DNA from: Oxytropis ochrocephala
Taxonomy: Eukaryota > Streptophyta > Magnoliopsida > Fabales > Fabaceae
DNA length: 64,000 bases
Assembly (NCBI GenBank): GCA_020916435.1
Contig: CM037092.1
Span: 90,220,817-90,284,816, forward strand
Reading direction: 5' to 3'
A model generated the notes under the pieces. That model saw nothing but the letters and a program-made list of their open reading frames with translations, did no database searches and was not told the origin of the DNA. The position numbers and the translations under genes are program-made. Shown in pieces: positions 20,997 to 33,440 of this stretch (positions within the stretch are counted from its first letter, which is position 1; every line of letters begins with the position of its first letter).

Positions 20997-22583
20997 TGGT
21001 GCATGGAAATCACATACACTTGTGTGCAAGTATACACTGTCCAAAAACAAGTAGTAAAAAGATCGAACCCACAGAGATTGAAAAACTCACTTTTAAAATC
21101 AATATAAAGTAATAAAGTGTAAAGTAACTAAGTAACAAAATAATTTTGGATTTTGTTTGATGATCACAACTAAGTTAGAAAGCAAAGTAAAAAATGTTGA
21201 TAGTGTAAAAGAGAAAAGCTAGTTGGAATGTCTTCATCAAGTAATTTACTTATAAGTGTATGATGCGAATGTGATGTGATGCAAAGTTGAATCTTCATTG
21301 CATTAGCTATGTGCCTTTCGGTCACTTTCTTGAGAGTATCATTACAAGCTCTTATGATCCTTGCTTCTTTGCGAGTCTGAGAAAGGGGTGTTAGTGCCTT
21401 TCTCGCCTCCTTGTCAATTATCCAATTTGCTAAATAAATTCACTCTTGTATTTTAAGTACCCACAATTATCCTATGGACTATACTATCCTATGTCTAGGA
21501 CTTAGCATGGTTTTCACAAAGTTTTCTTTATGTAAAACACTCACCCATATTAGTTCTTGAATTCTTAATTGTAAGCCATTTCTGGTCATTTACAATTCTT
21601 ACTTATTCTAAGTGATCAAGTTCAAAATAAGTAATGAAAATATTATCAAGCAAGAACTAAAGTACAAACATACATACATGCAACATACTTACTTAAAAGC
21701 TCATTAAATGATTAGAACATTCCAACTAAGAAAGGTTTAGCTAGCAATAGACATTGCAAGATATATATAAACTGAATAGACCATGTTTATATATATAGAA
21801 ATCACAAAAGAGAAACAACAAGAGTAAAGTTACAAATGTTGAAAACCTTTGTATGAAATCTTTTAGCAATGCACTAGCATTACTCCTTAGCACTATACAA
21901 ACACTATGAAAATGAGTTAAGGAGGAATTATGAATTCCTTCCTCTTCCTCTAAAAATATAAAAACTAACTATGTATATTGAAATTTTGATCTAACTTATG
22001 GATTGTGATATATTTCCAAATGAAGATGTTAGGTCCTTTTATAGCCTTCAAGTGAGGTGATTCCTTCCTTCATGTTGAAGTCATCTTGAGTGGATCATAG
22101 CTGTAATTGCTTTCCAGAGGTTTATCCATGTTGAAATCTTTGACTAATCACATAGGGCGGTTCATTGATGTGTGAACATGTGTCCCTATGTTGGTGACTC
22201 TTCAAAGCTATGCCTATAGCTATGTGTGAATGGTAGCGCGCTACTATACAAGGTTGGATGGCATCGAGAGAACCAATCGGAGGTCATCAATTGCAAGGTG
22301 GATGCATATGAAACAGATCGCTTATTCACCAAGTAGTGCGCTTTTGATGCGGGATCGGTCAGAGAGAGCATTGATGCAAAGATTAGCATTGAGACGCAGA
22401 CCAACAAAAACATCAAACATACCACAATATATCCAAAATGGCCTAATAATAACTATAACCATTCAAATCACTCAAGTTATCATATATCACATAAAATACT
22501 ATATAAACTCTTTATTATTACTTGAAAGAGAGCAAATACTAAGTTTAAACATATGAAATACTCTATATAAAATAGAGTTATCA
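20997..22583 (-). repeat. 3' LTR of the Athila element
   Basis: 1587 bases, with an end TGATAAC on the minus strand. It is nearly collinear with 46253-47792. A TATA box (CTATAAAAGG on the minus strand) is at 22035-22044. The far end (TGGTGCATGG, plus strand) differs from the 5' LTR end. Confidence 0.9.
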
Positions 22584-22598
22584 CACCCCCAAACTTAA
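22584..22598 (-). other. Polypurine tract of the Athila element
   Basis: The minus strand reads TTAAGTTTGGGGGTG directly before the 3' LTR. This is the site where plus-strand DNA synthesis is primed. Confidence 0.85.
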
Positions 22599-23920
22599 AT
22601 CATTGCTTGTCCGCAAGTAATGACAAAGACAAACTATAAAAACTAAAATTCTAGAAGATAGATCAGCTTGATATTTGGATTTTCATGAGGAGTTCCCTAT
22701 GAACTTCATTTCTCAACAATCTTTCTTGTGCCTTTATTTCTTCAAAACTACCAAAGCTATTCAAACTCTTTTGTGTGTGTGTGAACCCACTGAGTTGAAA
22801 TTGGTTCCAAGACTAAGTGAAAAATTTCCTCCTAGCCTTTGAAAGGATTGGTTCATCTTTGGTCACACCAAAATATTTTTCAAAAGAGAGATTAGACTCA
22901 CAAAATTTTCTCAAGTGTTGGGGAGTTCTAAAATCAAAGGGCTTGGTTGAATCTTTCAAAGTTTTTGAGTCAATGCATTTTTCTATTTTTTTGTGTGGAT
23001 CTTTTGAGCAGATGCAATACTTCTTTGAAGTGATTTGTGCATTGATTTTTTCTACATTTTGCTTTTTCTTCAGTGCAGTTTACATTGATGCAGCTGCACT
23101 GATAATGCTTTTCTTTTTCTAGCTCATATTACCTTCCTCACCGACCTCCAGATGCATATATTTTTTTCTTTGCACTTTGGCACAGGTTCAGTTTTTTGAA
23201 CTATCCTCCAGATACATTTATTCCTGCATGGCACAGTGTCTTTGACCTCCGGATGCATTCATGTACTTAAACACAGTATAGTTTCAAAAGATTCGTGTAT
23301 GGCTTTGTCCACATTTTTGTATTTCTTTTTCTACATTGTTTACTCTTATACTTTTGAAATTCAGCCTTTGTTTTCATAAAACACCCCCAAACTTAATTCT
23401 TTAAGCTCTTCTTTCTTTTAGTAAAGCTTTGTTTTGACCTAAGCTTACCAAAAATTCCCTTGCATCAGATTGATCTTTAAATAGCAAGGTTCTTTTCACA
23501 AACTCGCTTTGAAGTGTTGAAGTGAAAATAATTTTGGTTTTTCTGAGAAATAAGGTTTCTTTTTCACTTTTTCATCATAAAAATTCCATCCATAGGGCTT
23601 TCACCATATTTTTGAAAAACTGATCTTTTCTACTAAAATATTTAGATACTACTTTGTTCAAGACATCTAATATTTAAACAAACTAAAAACTACTTTAAAA
23701 CATATATATTTACTATATAAAACATATTAATAAAACACACAACATATTAGATAGAAATAAACATAATTAAACATAACATGCAAATCCCCCCAAACTTAAG
23801 GGGTTGCGTATTGCCCTCACCGCAATTTTGTTCGAAAATACAAATCATTTGTTCAAAATAGGGAGAGGGATTAGTACAACCAGGAAATAGTCGATAGAAA
23901 CAAAACAAGTTTATAGTAGT
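22599..23920 (-). other. Athila 3' non-coding region with extra polypurine-like motifs
   Basis: No convincing coding sequence. The motif CCCCCAAACTTAA, complement of the polypurine tract, occurs again near 23386 and 23787. Long 3' non-coding regions are usual in Athila elements. Confidence 0.6.
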
Positions 23921-26002
23921 TTATGTGAAAACTTGTAAAGTGATACTCATTTCTTTGCTCCACTCCTGATTCTGGTGCTTTGCCTGCTTGGAGGAGTGTG
24001 TTTCACCTTCTGCTTCTTCTCTTTGGGTGGCTTGCTTGGTGTTTCTTCTGCAGGTGCAGATGCACCTCCTACTTCGTGTAGTTGCAGAATTGGTTCTTGA
24101 ACCGATGCAGTGCATCGATTTCTTCCTTTGTGGGTTAATTTTGCTGCTGCTGCGCAGTTGCTTGAAGAATTTCTGAGTGTTGTGCAATGCCTCTCTCTTC
24201 TGTTGAGCCATTTGTTCCAGAACCATTTTGATTGTTGCCTCATCATGCACAGTTGTTGCCTGTTGTGATGCAGCAGCAAGTGATGCAGGAGCATCACTCT
24301 GCATTTCAACAGATTGAACTACAGTCTCCTTTGCAGATGATTCTTCTTCTTTGTCTTCTTTGTTGAGTCCTTCTTCTTCTCTTTCATGCATAATTTCTTT
24401 CTCAAGAGCAGAAACAACATCAGAAATTATGTTGCTTGGGTCAGAAGGTACTACTGGATCTGTTGGCATAACAGGGGTTGGTTCTTCTGTGTGAGTTGTA
24501 TTGTGTGGTTCATTTGTTGGAGAGGGTGGTGGAGGGGTTGTTTGTGGTGGTGATAGGACTGGTGGATCATTGAGGGAGGGTAATGGTGATTTTGGAATGG
24601 AGGATGATTCTTGGTTAGGTGAGATGATGGGTGTTTTAGTAACTGGTGATGTGATAGGGGTTTGTTGTTGGGTTGATGCTGAGGTTTGTTTTGCATATTT
24701 CTGTCTAGCAATTTCTTCTAGAATCACACCTCTAGCATGTTCCTCCTCCTCTACATCAACTTCCTCATCACTCTCTTCTTCAACTTCCTCTATTCCTCAT
24801 CCATTTGTTTCTCTAATTCCTCATCCTCGAATCGAATCATACATTTCTTCACTCACACGTGTTCTACCGCAACCTTCTTCTCACTTTTGAATTGATTCCT
24901 AGTCACCTTCTTCTTGGTTCTAGGTTCCTCTACCTTCTCTTTACCTTTTCCTTCTTCTTCTACCTCTTTCTCCTCTTCTTCTTCTCCTTCACTTCTCAAT
25001 ACCCAACTTGGGAATTCGGGGGCATTCACTTGGCCCACAAGATCAAAGATCTTGTCAAAGACCAATTGAAGCCGGTCATGTTGGTCATTCTGAAATTTCC
25101 AGACAGCCCTCTCTTACGCATGTAATGCTCTTGCATTGCAGTGCAGGGCCTCTCACATTTCTCAACTTCTCCTTCACTTCAAAGACTCAAATTACTGGGG
25201 AAATTTCCTTTGTTCATTAGCGATTATAGGGACACCTTCTTTCATGTATAATTCAGCTTATAAGACAAGGGAAAAAGCAAATCCCTTTGATTTTGTTGAG
25301 CATGAAAGAATTTCCTAGCAATCAATCTACCTATGTCTACATTTCCTCGAGAGAATTGTATCTAGCAAGATCAATCTCTCTTTGGTCATAGCATATGTAT
25401 GTGATGTAAGCGAATTGAAGTGGTTATGAACAAATGCCAATTACCTAATGCATTTATCAAATAATTGCTTCTAAGCTTAATCTCATTAGGTGTACATTTT
25501 TCCCATACAGCCCCTGGTATAGCAATCCTATTCCTTAATTCTTCCATTTCTTTCTTAAAGGACTTGGCCACTTTATTTTCAAATTCATTCCCATTATACT
25601 TCAGCATATAATGTTCATTCAATTTCTTGGCATGAAAGTGTACAAGTTTACCTCTCACCATGGAAGTGTAGGAATGTTCTCGCTCCTTCTTGTGGTGTGA
25701 TTCCAAAGATAGAACTCTCTCACTATGTCTTCAATGTAGCCTCCTCTTGGTAGCACGAAGTGGTCCCAATTTAGATTGGCCACTGTTGACATGAATGATG
25801 GGCTAGCCTTCTTCAAATCATACCCTCTCTCGGGTAGTAGATGCATGTTCCAGAGATGAATATTGTCATCGGTTCTTGCTGTTGATTCCTTAGCTTTGCC
25901 TTTCTTGATTGATGATGATGATGCATGCATGACCTTCTTTTCTTTCTGGAGATTTTTGGCCTGCTTGCCTGATGATTTCTGTGCTGATTGCTTTTTCACC
26001 AT
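23921..26002 (-). pseudogene. Athila third ORF (env-like / plant transposon protein), broken
   Basis: Starts near 26002 (M-V-K-K-Q-S-A-Q-K-S). The first part has Lys-rich and Ser-rich stretches and W-D-H-F-V-L-P-R-G-G-Y-I-E-D-I-V. The middle has L-N-E-H-Y-M-L-K-Y-N-G-N-E-F and A-L-G-N-W-H-L-F-I-T. The C-terminal part (24727-23921) is rich in Pro, Ser, Thr and Glu with a basic tail. Position after integrase fits the extra ORF of Athila elements, sometimes called env-like, whose function is unproven. At least three frame breaks occur. Confidence 0.65.
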
Positions 26003-26679
26003 TGTGATTGCTATGAATTTCTAGGTTTTTGATTGTTTGTGTGATTGAGAGAAATTGTAAATGAGAATGTGAAGGGAGGTTTGTGTTTCAGATGAGAGAA
26101 TTTGTGAAAATTGTGAATGAAGGGGTAACGGTAACAACAAAAGGCTTTATGTTTCAGGAAGAAGGAAGTTAGTGGATTTATTAGGTAGCCGTTAGCATTG
26201 CGTGCTGCGCATGCATCATGCCATGTGTCTTGCTTTGGCTACCAATGCGTCATTAATCTTGCTTAACCTTCCTTTAACCTTCCTGAAGCCTTATGATTCA
26301 CACTTAACCAAATTTCTTCAAGTTTTTAAATTTCTGATGCATGGCACATTTTCCTTCAATGCAGGTGCATTTGATGCAGCTGCATTAGTTTCCTGCATTT
26401 CTGCAAAAAAACTAAAAACATAAAATTGCACAAAAATAATTAAAAACAATGGGTTGCCTCCCATTAAGCGCTTGTTTTAAGAGTCTTGTCAGCCTGACTA
26501 CCTCTTTTCACTTAGAGATATTGTAAATAGGTGGTGGTTTTGTCTCTCACCACATGTTCACCATAGTGCATTTTGACTCTTTGACCATTTACTTTGAAGA
26601 CAGTATTTGAGGATTTATCAAATAAGTCTCTTCGCTCCATGTGGATAAACCTTTATCAACTTATATGGTCCTGACCACC

Positions 26680-27825
26680 TTGATCTAAGTTTTCCAGAAA
26701 TAGCTTCAACCTAGAGTTATATAGCGTAACTAGTCCTCCTTCTTTCAATTCTCTTACGTGAATTTTCTTGTCATGCCATTTCTTAGTCTTAGCTTTGTAG
26801 ATTTCAAAGCATTCTCATAAGAGGTTTGCCTAATTTCTTCTAGCTCATCAAGCTCTATCATTCTCTTTTTACCTGCCTTGTTTAAATTGAAATTGAGCTT
26901 TTGATAGCCCAATAAGATTTGTTTTCCAATTCTACAGTAAATGGCATGCTTTTCCATAGACTAATTTGTAAGGGGACATTCCTAAGGGTGTTTTGAATGC
27001 TGTTCTATATGCCCATAAAGCATCATCCAAATGTAAAGACCAATCTTTCCTATTTGGACTAACCATTTTTCTAGCATTCATTTAATTTCCTATTGGATAA
27101 GTCCGCTTGTCCACTAGTTTGAGGATGGTATCTTTGTAGCTATCTTATGCTTAACTCCATACTTAGCTAGAAGGTTTTCTATGATCTTATTGCAAAAGTG
27201 TGAACCTTCATCATTAATGATAGCTCTAGGAGTTCCAAATCTAGTGAATATATTTCTTTGAAGAAACTTACTCACCGATTTAGCATCATTATTAGGTAAT
27301 GCTACTCGCCTCTACCCATTTGGATACATAATCAACAACTACTAAGATATATAAATTGCCAAAAGAGGGTGGAAAAGGTCCCATGAAATCCATGACCCAA
27401 ACATCAAATAATTCAATTTCTAAAATATTTGTTCTAGGCATTTCATGCTTATCGAGAGATATTTCTGCTTCTTTGACATTTATCACAATATTTGACCAAA
27501 AATATGAATCTTTAAATAAAGTAGGCCAAAAATAACTGATCAGTAATACCTTAGTTTGTTGTTCTAGTGCTTCCAAAGTGTCCTCCATAAGGTGCGTAAT
27601 GACAATGCGTAGCAATCGCTTGTTGCTCCTCTTCGGTATGCATTTCCTCATTAATTGATCGGGGCACATCTTGTAAAGGAATGGATCATCCCAATAGTAT
27701 TGTTTAACCATGTGGAAGAATTTTTTCTTTGTTGATATGTCATACTCACTCGGTACTACTTTTTGCTTGCAAGGAAATTTACAATATCGATGAAACCATG
27801 GTGCAGTGCATTTGATGCTCTGCAT
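26680..27825 (-). pseudogene. Athila integrase, broken
   Basis: The frame 27825-27292 reads K-K-K-F-F-H-M-V-K-Q-Y-Y-W-D-D-P-F-L-Y-K, then F-D-V-W-V-M-D-F-M-G-P-F-P-P-S-F-G-N-L, then V-D-Y-V-S-K-W-V-E-A. This includes the first catalytic Asp. After a frame change, A-I-I-N-D-E-G-S-H-F near 27200-27240 keeps the second Asp. The Cys pair of the zinc finger is damaged. The C-terminal part runs to about 26700. It would insert the element's DNA if whole. Confidence 0.85.
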
Positions 27826-27828
27826 TGC

Positions 27829-28457
27829 TTATAGCAAATGCAATTTCATGTTTTGCATTGACCGTGATTGCCAATAGTTTCTCATCCGGAAAGCTCTCCT
27901 TGATTTCTTCTCTTTGTGTACCAAGTGATTCTCCTTCAATCCTTGATAAATGGTCTCTACTTGATTTTCTACTCCTTTCTTGTCTCTAATTTCAAGATCA
28001 AATTCTTGTAGGAGTAAAATCCACCTTATCAACCTTGGCTTTGCATCCTTCTTTGAAATTAGATACTTAATGGCGAGTGATCGGTATAGACAATACTTTT
28101 AGTGCCAACTAAGTAAGATCTAAATTTTTCAAATGCAAACACCACACTAATAATTCCTTTTACAGGATCAGTAGTTTACTTGAGCTTCAATTAATGTCTT
28201 GCTAGCATAATAAATGGAATGAAAGACCTTATCATACCTTTGCCCTAGGATCGCTCCTACTGCAAAGTCACTAGCATCACACATTAATTCAAATGGCCTG
28301 CTCCAATGCGAGTTACTATAATTGGTGCTTTGTCACCAATGCCTTTCTAAGCTTGTCAAAAGCTTCTATACAAGATTCATCAAAGTTGAATTCTACATCA
28401 TGTTGCGAAGCATACATAATGGTTTTGAGATTTTTGAAAAATCTTTGATAAACCTTC
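27829..28457 (-). pseudogene. Athila RT tail and RNase H, left of the nested insert
   Basis: After F-D-E-S-C-I-E-A-F-D-K-L (end of RT) the minus strand gives M-C-D-A-S-D-F-A-V-G-A-I-L-G-Q (RNase H, near 28220-28290). It then gives R-W-I-L-L-L-Q-E-F-D-L-E-I-R-D-K-K-G-V-E-N-Q (28032-27950). Stops are present. The reading continues from 38559 onward across the Retand-like insert. Confidence 0.85.
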
Positions 28458-28807
28458 TGATCGTACCTTGACCAATGAAGAGTTGAAGTGTTGATTGATT
28501 CGTCAAATGGGCGGCCGTTGAATGAGTGAAAGGACCGGTCCCGCTTCACGCGTTGAACACCTCGGGTGGTACCTGCAAAGACACTCAGGCGATCTAGTGA
28601 GAGGTCGCTCGGGCGGATAACACTAGGTTAGAGAACGTGCACGATACCATATGCGAATGGCGTATATATCGCGCGGTCCGACCGCTTTGCGGAGATTTCG
28701 GCCGGCGAGAATGCGCTCAAGCGGCGTGTTTGGCCCGATCGAGATGGGTGGGCCGCAGTCCAATTGTTTGCTGGCGATCCTCGTAATTGCTAATACACCC
28801 GTGAACG
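28458..28807 (-). repeat. 3' LTR of the nested Retand-like element
   Basis: Collinear with 38202-38558. Plus-strand start TGATCGTACCTTGACC. The other end reads CGTTCAC instead of TGTTCC on the minus strand. It includes TATATA near 28665. Confidence 0.92.
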
Positions 28808-28820
28808 GTTGCCCCCAAGC
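28808..28820 (-). other. Polypurine tract of the nested Retand-like element
   Basis: The minus strand reads GCTTGGGGGCAAC directly before the 3' LTR. The other Retand-like element has almost the same tract at 63007-63021. Confidence 0.85.
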
Positions 28821-29088
28821 CTCACGCCGCTAAGAGCGGGCCGAGGCTTGAATCGATGCCCCCGTGAGTGAAGTTATCTTGACGAAACGGACGCGGCCGT
28901 TCGCTTTCTCTGTAGGGCGGTGTCGACCGCTTGTCAACCGTCGGCCGTGCTGTCGAGACGGTTGGTCTTTACTGACATTTAAGACGCGACGTTTGGTGTT
29001 TCCGAGGCTGTCTGGAGACAACCATTGGCGAGAAGACGAAGCGTTGTGACTCTTCGTATCCCGGTCCCCTTCGCGTCAGAAATCTGCA

Positions 29089-29098
29089 CTATAAATAG
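29089..29098 (+). promoter_or_regulatory. TATA box for the antisense ORF
   Basis: CTATAAATAG lies about 280 bases upstream of the antisense ORF's ATG. A likely leader intron follows (donor GTACGG near 29197, acceptor CATAG near 29364). Confidence 0.55.
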
Positions 29099-29375
29099 CC
29101 CCTCTGCTGAGTTCATTTCTCACACTTCCAAGAATTGCTCTGCCAACGACCGACTTGTCTGCCGCCGACTTGCATCCAAAGCTGTTTCTGTCTACTAGGT
29201 ACGGATCGATCTCTCCCTTTACTTTTTTAAGCTTGAGTTTTTACTTGAAAGTATTTCGTGCTTTTCCACGCCTCGTGATAGGGGGTGTCAGGTCGAGGGA
29301 TGGCCAAATCGCCCCCTCTCATGAGTGCTCTGCTCGGCCGACCTGACTCGTTCCCTTTATCATAGGTGTTTTTGC

Positions 29376-31440
29376 ATGCCACGGACGAAACTGACCGCCC
29401 GTATTCCCGGAAAACCACCGCAATCCTTCGCTCCATACATGTCGAGGCCGGGCGAGCCCAATCTCCACGAGGAAGAGCCCAAGTCGTCTTCGGGCGACAA
29501 AGGTTCTTGCTCTTCGAGTGGTTCCTCGAGCAGTACGAGCTCGACTTCCCATTCCTCCGGCCGGTCGACGGACAAAGAGCTCTGGGTCAAGGTCCGTTCA
29601 TTCTGAAGAGCGACCGTGCAACACTCCACCGGGCGGAGAGGAAGACGTGGAGGTGGTGATCATTGATGATGAAGAGCCTAGCGCCGTCCCAGTCGCGGAC
29701 GAGGAGATGGTAGAGGCCGAGGGCGGCCGAGATGAAGCGGCCCACGAGGAAGAAGTGGTTCAGCCCGAAGTCAATATTTCTGGTCTGGACGCCAACGTCG
29801 GAGGGTCGAACGAAGGGTCGGCCGAAGTCCAAGCTGATGTAGCTCGAGATATATCTGACATGTCTTGGGTGTCGGAAACTCTTCGCTCTAATAGGAGCAT
29901 TATTACAGTCGGCCACGATGCTTTGCCCGATCTACGGAGCCGCCTTGAAGACTCACCGGGCTGGAGGGTAAGAGGCATGAAGGAGGGCGAAGATATCGCG
30001 ACTTATTCTTCCAACTTCAAGTTCACGATGTATCGGCTCGTGTTCGAGAAGATGAAGATTACCCCTCCTTTTACCGAATTCCAACGCGACGTCCCGCGCC
30101 ATATCGGGGTCGCCTTCTCGCTTCATCCAAACGCATGGGCGTTTTTAAGACTTTTGAGGTGTTCTTGACTGCCGGGGTCGGTCGGTGTCGATGATGCTTT
30201 TCTTTGCTCTCTTTGCCGAAATGGCTCGAGAGAAGGCCAACAAGGAGAAGAGGGAGCAAGTCTCCTTTAAGATGCGAAGACCCACCACCGGTTTTTCAAA
30301 GCATTCCAGAGTCGTTGGGAGCGGCCCGGAAAAGCCGATGATTTCGGATCGTTCCCACCGAGGAGGCCGGAAGGCCGCTTCGAGGTTCAACCGGACGGGA
30401 TGCTAGGTCCCCTTACTTCCCAATCATGTGGAATGAGGCTCATTTCTGCAGCGGCCGGCGATTACATCTACTCGATGAAAGACTTGGCGCGGCCGACCGA
30501 GGACTTTTGGAGATGATAAAGTCGTTGGCGAGTATGATGCGTCCAGATCCTAAGGGCGACATACCTTGCCGACCCTTTGTCTTGTACGAGGCCAAGACAC
30601 GGAGGCCGAGATCGGTTCGCTTTTGAACTTTTTGTCCTTATATTACGTTATCGATTTTTTTCTTTTTAACTCATGACTCGGTAGATTTGCGTAAAGAATG
30701 GCCGCAAAATCGATTTGCTCGCTCGCTTTTGAAGCCCGAAGGAGGAGCTAAGAAGTACGAAGGTCCTCGGCGGCGGATGCTCCAGATCGCTCTTCTAAGG
30801 TGCCCCAAACCCCAAGAGCCAAGGGAAGAAACCGGTCAACGTGCCCTGCCGCTCTCCTCGCACTGGGCCGATCGCTTCCCCAAACGGGCCAAGCATGATG
30901 GTCGGGGCTCGACCCTGCGACGGAGGAGGTTCCTATCATCTCGCCGAAAGCTTGGGTCCAAATGATCTGAACGGTGCGAGAAAGAAACCCATGGCGCTCT
31001 GCGCTTCTCTCTGCATGGGGGTCGAGAAATTCATGGCGGAGCTGGTGGCCGAAGCTGATGGTAATTTTATTTTCTTAGTCTTGTACTCTTCATCTTACCT
31101 TTGTTCGACCGACCGACAACCCCTTGACCCGAATTTTGCAGGAAAGGACAAGGCTTTAGGCGAGGTGCAAAAAAATATGACAAGCTCGCCCAGTCGAAGA
31201 AGGAGGCCCTCAAACGGGGGGAGGACGACCGTGCCAAGCTTGCAAAGAGGAACAAGGAGCTTGCTGCTCAGGTCACAACTCTGAAAACCGATCTCGAGGC
31301 CATGGGGAAGCGAGAGGCCAATTGGGTGGCGAAGGAAGGCCGAGCCGGAGGAAAAGATCTCGAATGGTGGCCTGTGCCGGCCGGAGGCGCAATTGAGCAA
31401 TTTTACAATGCTCTTGGCCAGCGCGGGCATTGAACCTGCA
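29376..31440 (+). pseudogene. Antisense ORF (aORF) of the nested Retand-like element
   Basis: Begins ATG at 29376 (M-P-R-T-K-L-T-A-R-I-P). Next come a Ser-rich tract (about 29490-29570), an acidic Glu/Val-rich stretch (29640-29850), and a conserved block G-W-R-V-R-G-M-K-E-G-E-D-I-A-T-Y...F-T-M-Y-R-L-V-F-E with F-T-E-F-Q-R (29950-30100). Last is a coiled coil (L-A-K-R-N-K-E-L-A-A-Q-V, 31165-31330). A GT/AG intron may lie at about 31061-31141. Frames are broken by small indels. Retand-type elements are known to carry an antisense ORF here. Its role is unknown, and a gypsy-type transposon domain has been assigned to similar proteins. Confidence 0.7.
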
Positions 31441-31779
31441 CTTGAGGATCAATTTTGATGACAACATGATAAAGCCTCACGCACTATGTTGAAAACAACA
31501 AGATCATGTTGCTGCGAGGTTGACGAGCAAGGCAATGTCGTTCGCCGGCCACCATTCTCTTACGAAGCCCGCTGCGAGCGGTGTAATTTTGTAACCGTTT
31601 AACTTGCCTTCGGGCACAACAATTCAAATGCTGCCTTCGAGCAGTCAAGTATTTGGGCGCTCGGCTTCGACCGGGCGTCTCTAATTTGTGATGACAATTT
31701 ACTTTGGCTTAATTTATTTGTTTGCTTGAATCTGATTGCTTCGCATTTATTTTTCTAAGTTCGCGAACTTTAAATCTAG

Positions 31780-32260
31780 GTCGCTCGGCATTTCTTACCT
31801 GCTAAACGGTGCCCTCTCGGTGACACTTGATTGGGCCATTCCGATGGCCCTCGAGGTAGGTCGTTCGACGGCTCACCGCGATGGGTTATCACTTAACCCT
31901 TGGGCCATTTTCGATGGCACTCGATATAGATCGATTCGTCGACCTAGAGTTTGTGGGTTATTACTCAACCCTTGGGCCACTTCGATGGCGCTCGATGTAG
32001 ATCGTTTCGACGACCTAGCGTTGTTGGGCCATTTTCGATGGCGCTCGTTTGAGTCAACTCGGTGACCGTCGTTTGTGCCGGCTCGGTGGCACATGCCACA
32101 GATCGCTTCGACGACCTGAGGTTTGCGGGTTATCTAACCCTTGGGCCATTTCGATGGCTCTCGAGGTAGATCGTTTCGACGATCTAATCAACTTTGATAA
32201 ATCTTCGATCGCTCCTTTGCCACGGGCAATCTTGAGCGACCGGTCATACATTCTTGCGAG
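31780..32260 (-). repeat. Tandem-repeat spacer of the nested Retand-like element
   Basis: Units of about 60-65 bases built on TTGGGCCATTTCGATGGC, CTCGATGTAGATCG and TTCGACGACCTA repeat five to six times between pol and the antisense ORF. The other element has a different repeat at the same place. Confidence 0.85.
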
Positions 32261-32384
32261 AAAATAAAGAACACATCATATTTCTAAAGGTCAGGCCTCT
32301 GTAAAAAACCCGATGGGAAAAGAGCGCTGCACGCTTTTTCATTAATAGGTCGGCCATTTATTACATTCAAATTGTTCATTACAT

Positions 32385-33440
32385 TCAAACGTAATATCTT
32401 CTAAGTTTCTCTCGCATTCCATGTTCGGGATAGTCGCCCCATCCATGGTTTCGGCTCGTAAGCCCCCTTTCCGATCTTGTTGATGACCTGTATGGACCTT
32501 CCCACCCGGTGCGAGCTTCCTCAGGCGTGCATTCTTGTTTCCCACGTCGGCCCGTCTTAGAACGAGCCGACCGACCGTGAAGTCTCTCTTTGCACGCGCG
32601 AGTGTTGTACACGGCCGCGACCTTCTGCTTGATCAATTGCTCTCTTAGTGACGCTTGGGCGCGAGTGTTGTCAACCACCGTAGGGGATTCGAAGTTCTCC
32701 AATTCACTCGCCCATCTCTATGGGTATCACAAAGATCGATCCCATATACCGGTCTGAATGGGAACTCCCGATGCGTTGAGTGAGGGGTCGCCCCGTAAGC
32801 CCATAGAACGGATCGCAGCTCTTCGACCCGGTTCCTTTCGCCGTCGAGTCTTCGCTTCAACCCACGCAGAATTACCTCCCGCTGCCGCCTACACTTGGCC
32901 GTTAGTCTCGGGTGTTCGACCGAGGTGAAACGCTGCTTCACCCCTAAGTCGCCAACATTTCTCTGAATCTCTTGTCTGTGAAACGGGTGCCGTTGTGCGT
33001 TATCGCTTCTTTGAGGATCCCAAAACGGGCCAACACACACCGGACGAAGAATTTGCTTACTTTCGCCGAGGTGATGGTTGCAAGAGGCTCGGCCTCGACC
33101 CACTTAGTAAAATAATCTACCGCCACGATCAAGAACTTGAACGGCACTCGAGCAGTGGAAACGGGCCTAGCAGATCCATGCCCCACCAAGCGAACGGCCA
33201 AGGTGAGACAAGACTTTGCAACTCTGTGGAGGGTGCAATGTGGACATCAGCATGTACTTGGCATTTCTTGCACTTCTGAACGAGCTTCTTGGCATCCTCG
33301 TCCATGGTCGGCCAATAATAGCCGGCCCTGAGAGCCTTCTTAGCTATGGAACGAGCGCCCTGGTGACTCCCACAAACACCTTCATGAATGTCCCTTAGCA
33401 CATGGTCGGCTTCGACCGACGTAAGACACCTTAACAATGG
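32385..33440 (-). pseudogene. Retand-like integrase, broken
   Basis: The zinc-binding part reads H-E-G-V-C-G-S-H...C-K-K-C (33390-33250). The core has W-W-G-M-D-L-L-G-P-F-P (first Asp) and V-D-Y-F-T-K-W-V-E-A-E. The block where the second catalytic Asp is expected reads I-T-H-N-G-T-R-F, so Asp is replaced by His (codon at 32995-32997). A T-S-V-E-H-P block follows. The frame ends Y-Y-V-stop at 32385. Frameshifts lie between 32700 and 33130. Confidence 0.85.

Noticed and set aside
28830..29049. Short overlapping ORFs on both strands
   Set aside because: They lie between the polypurine tract and the antisense promoter and show no domain. GC-rich DNA gives chance frames.
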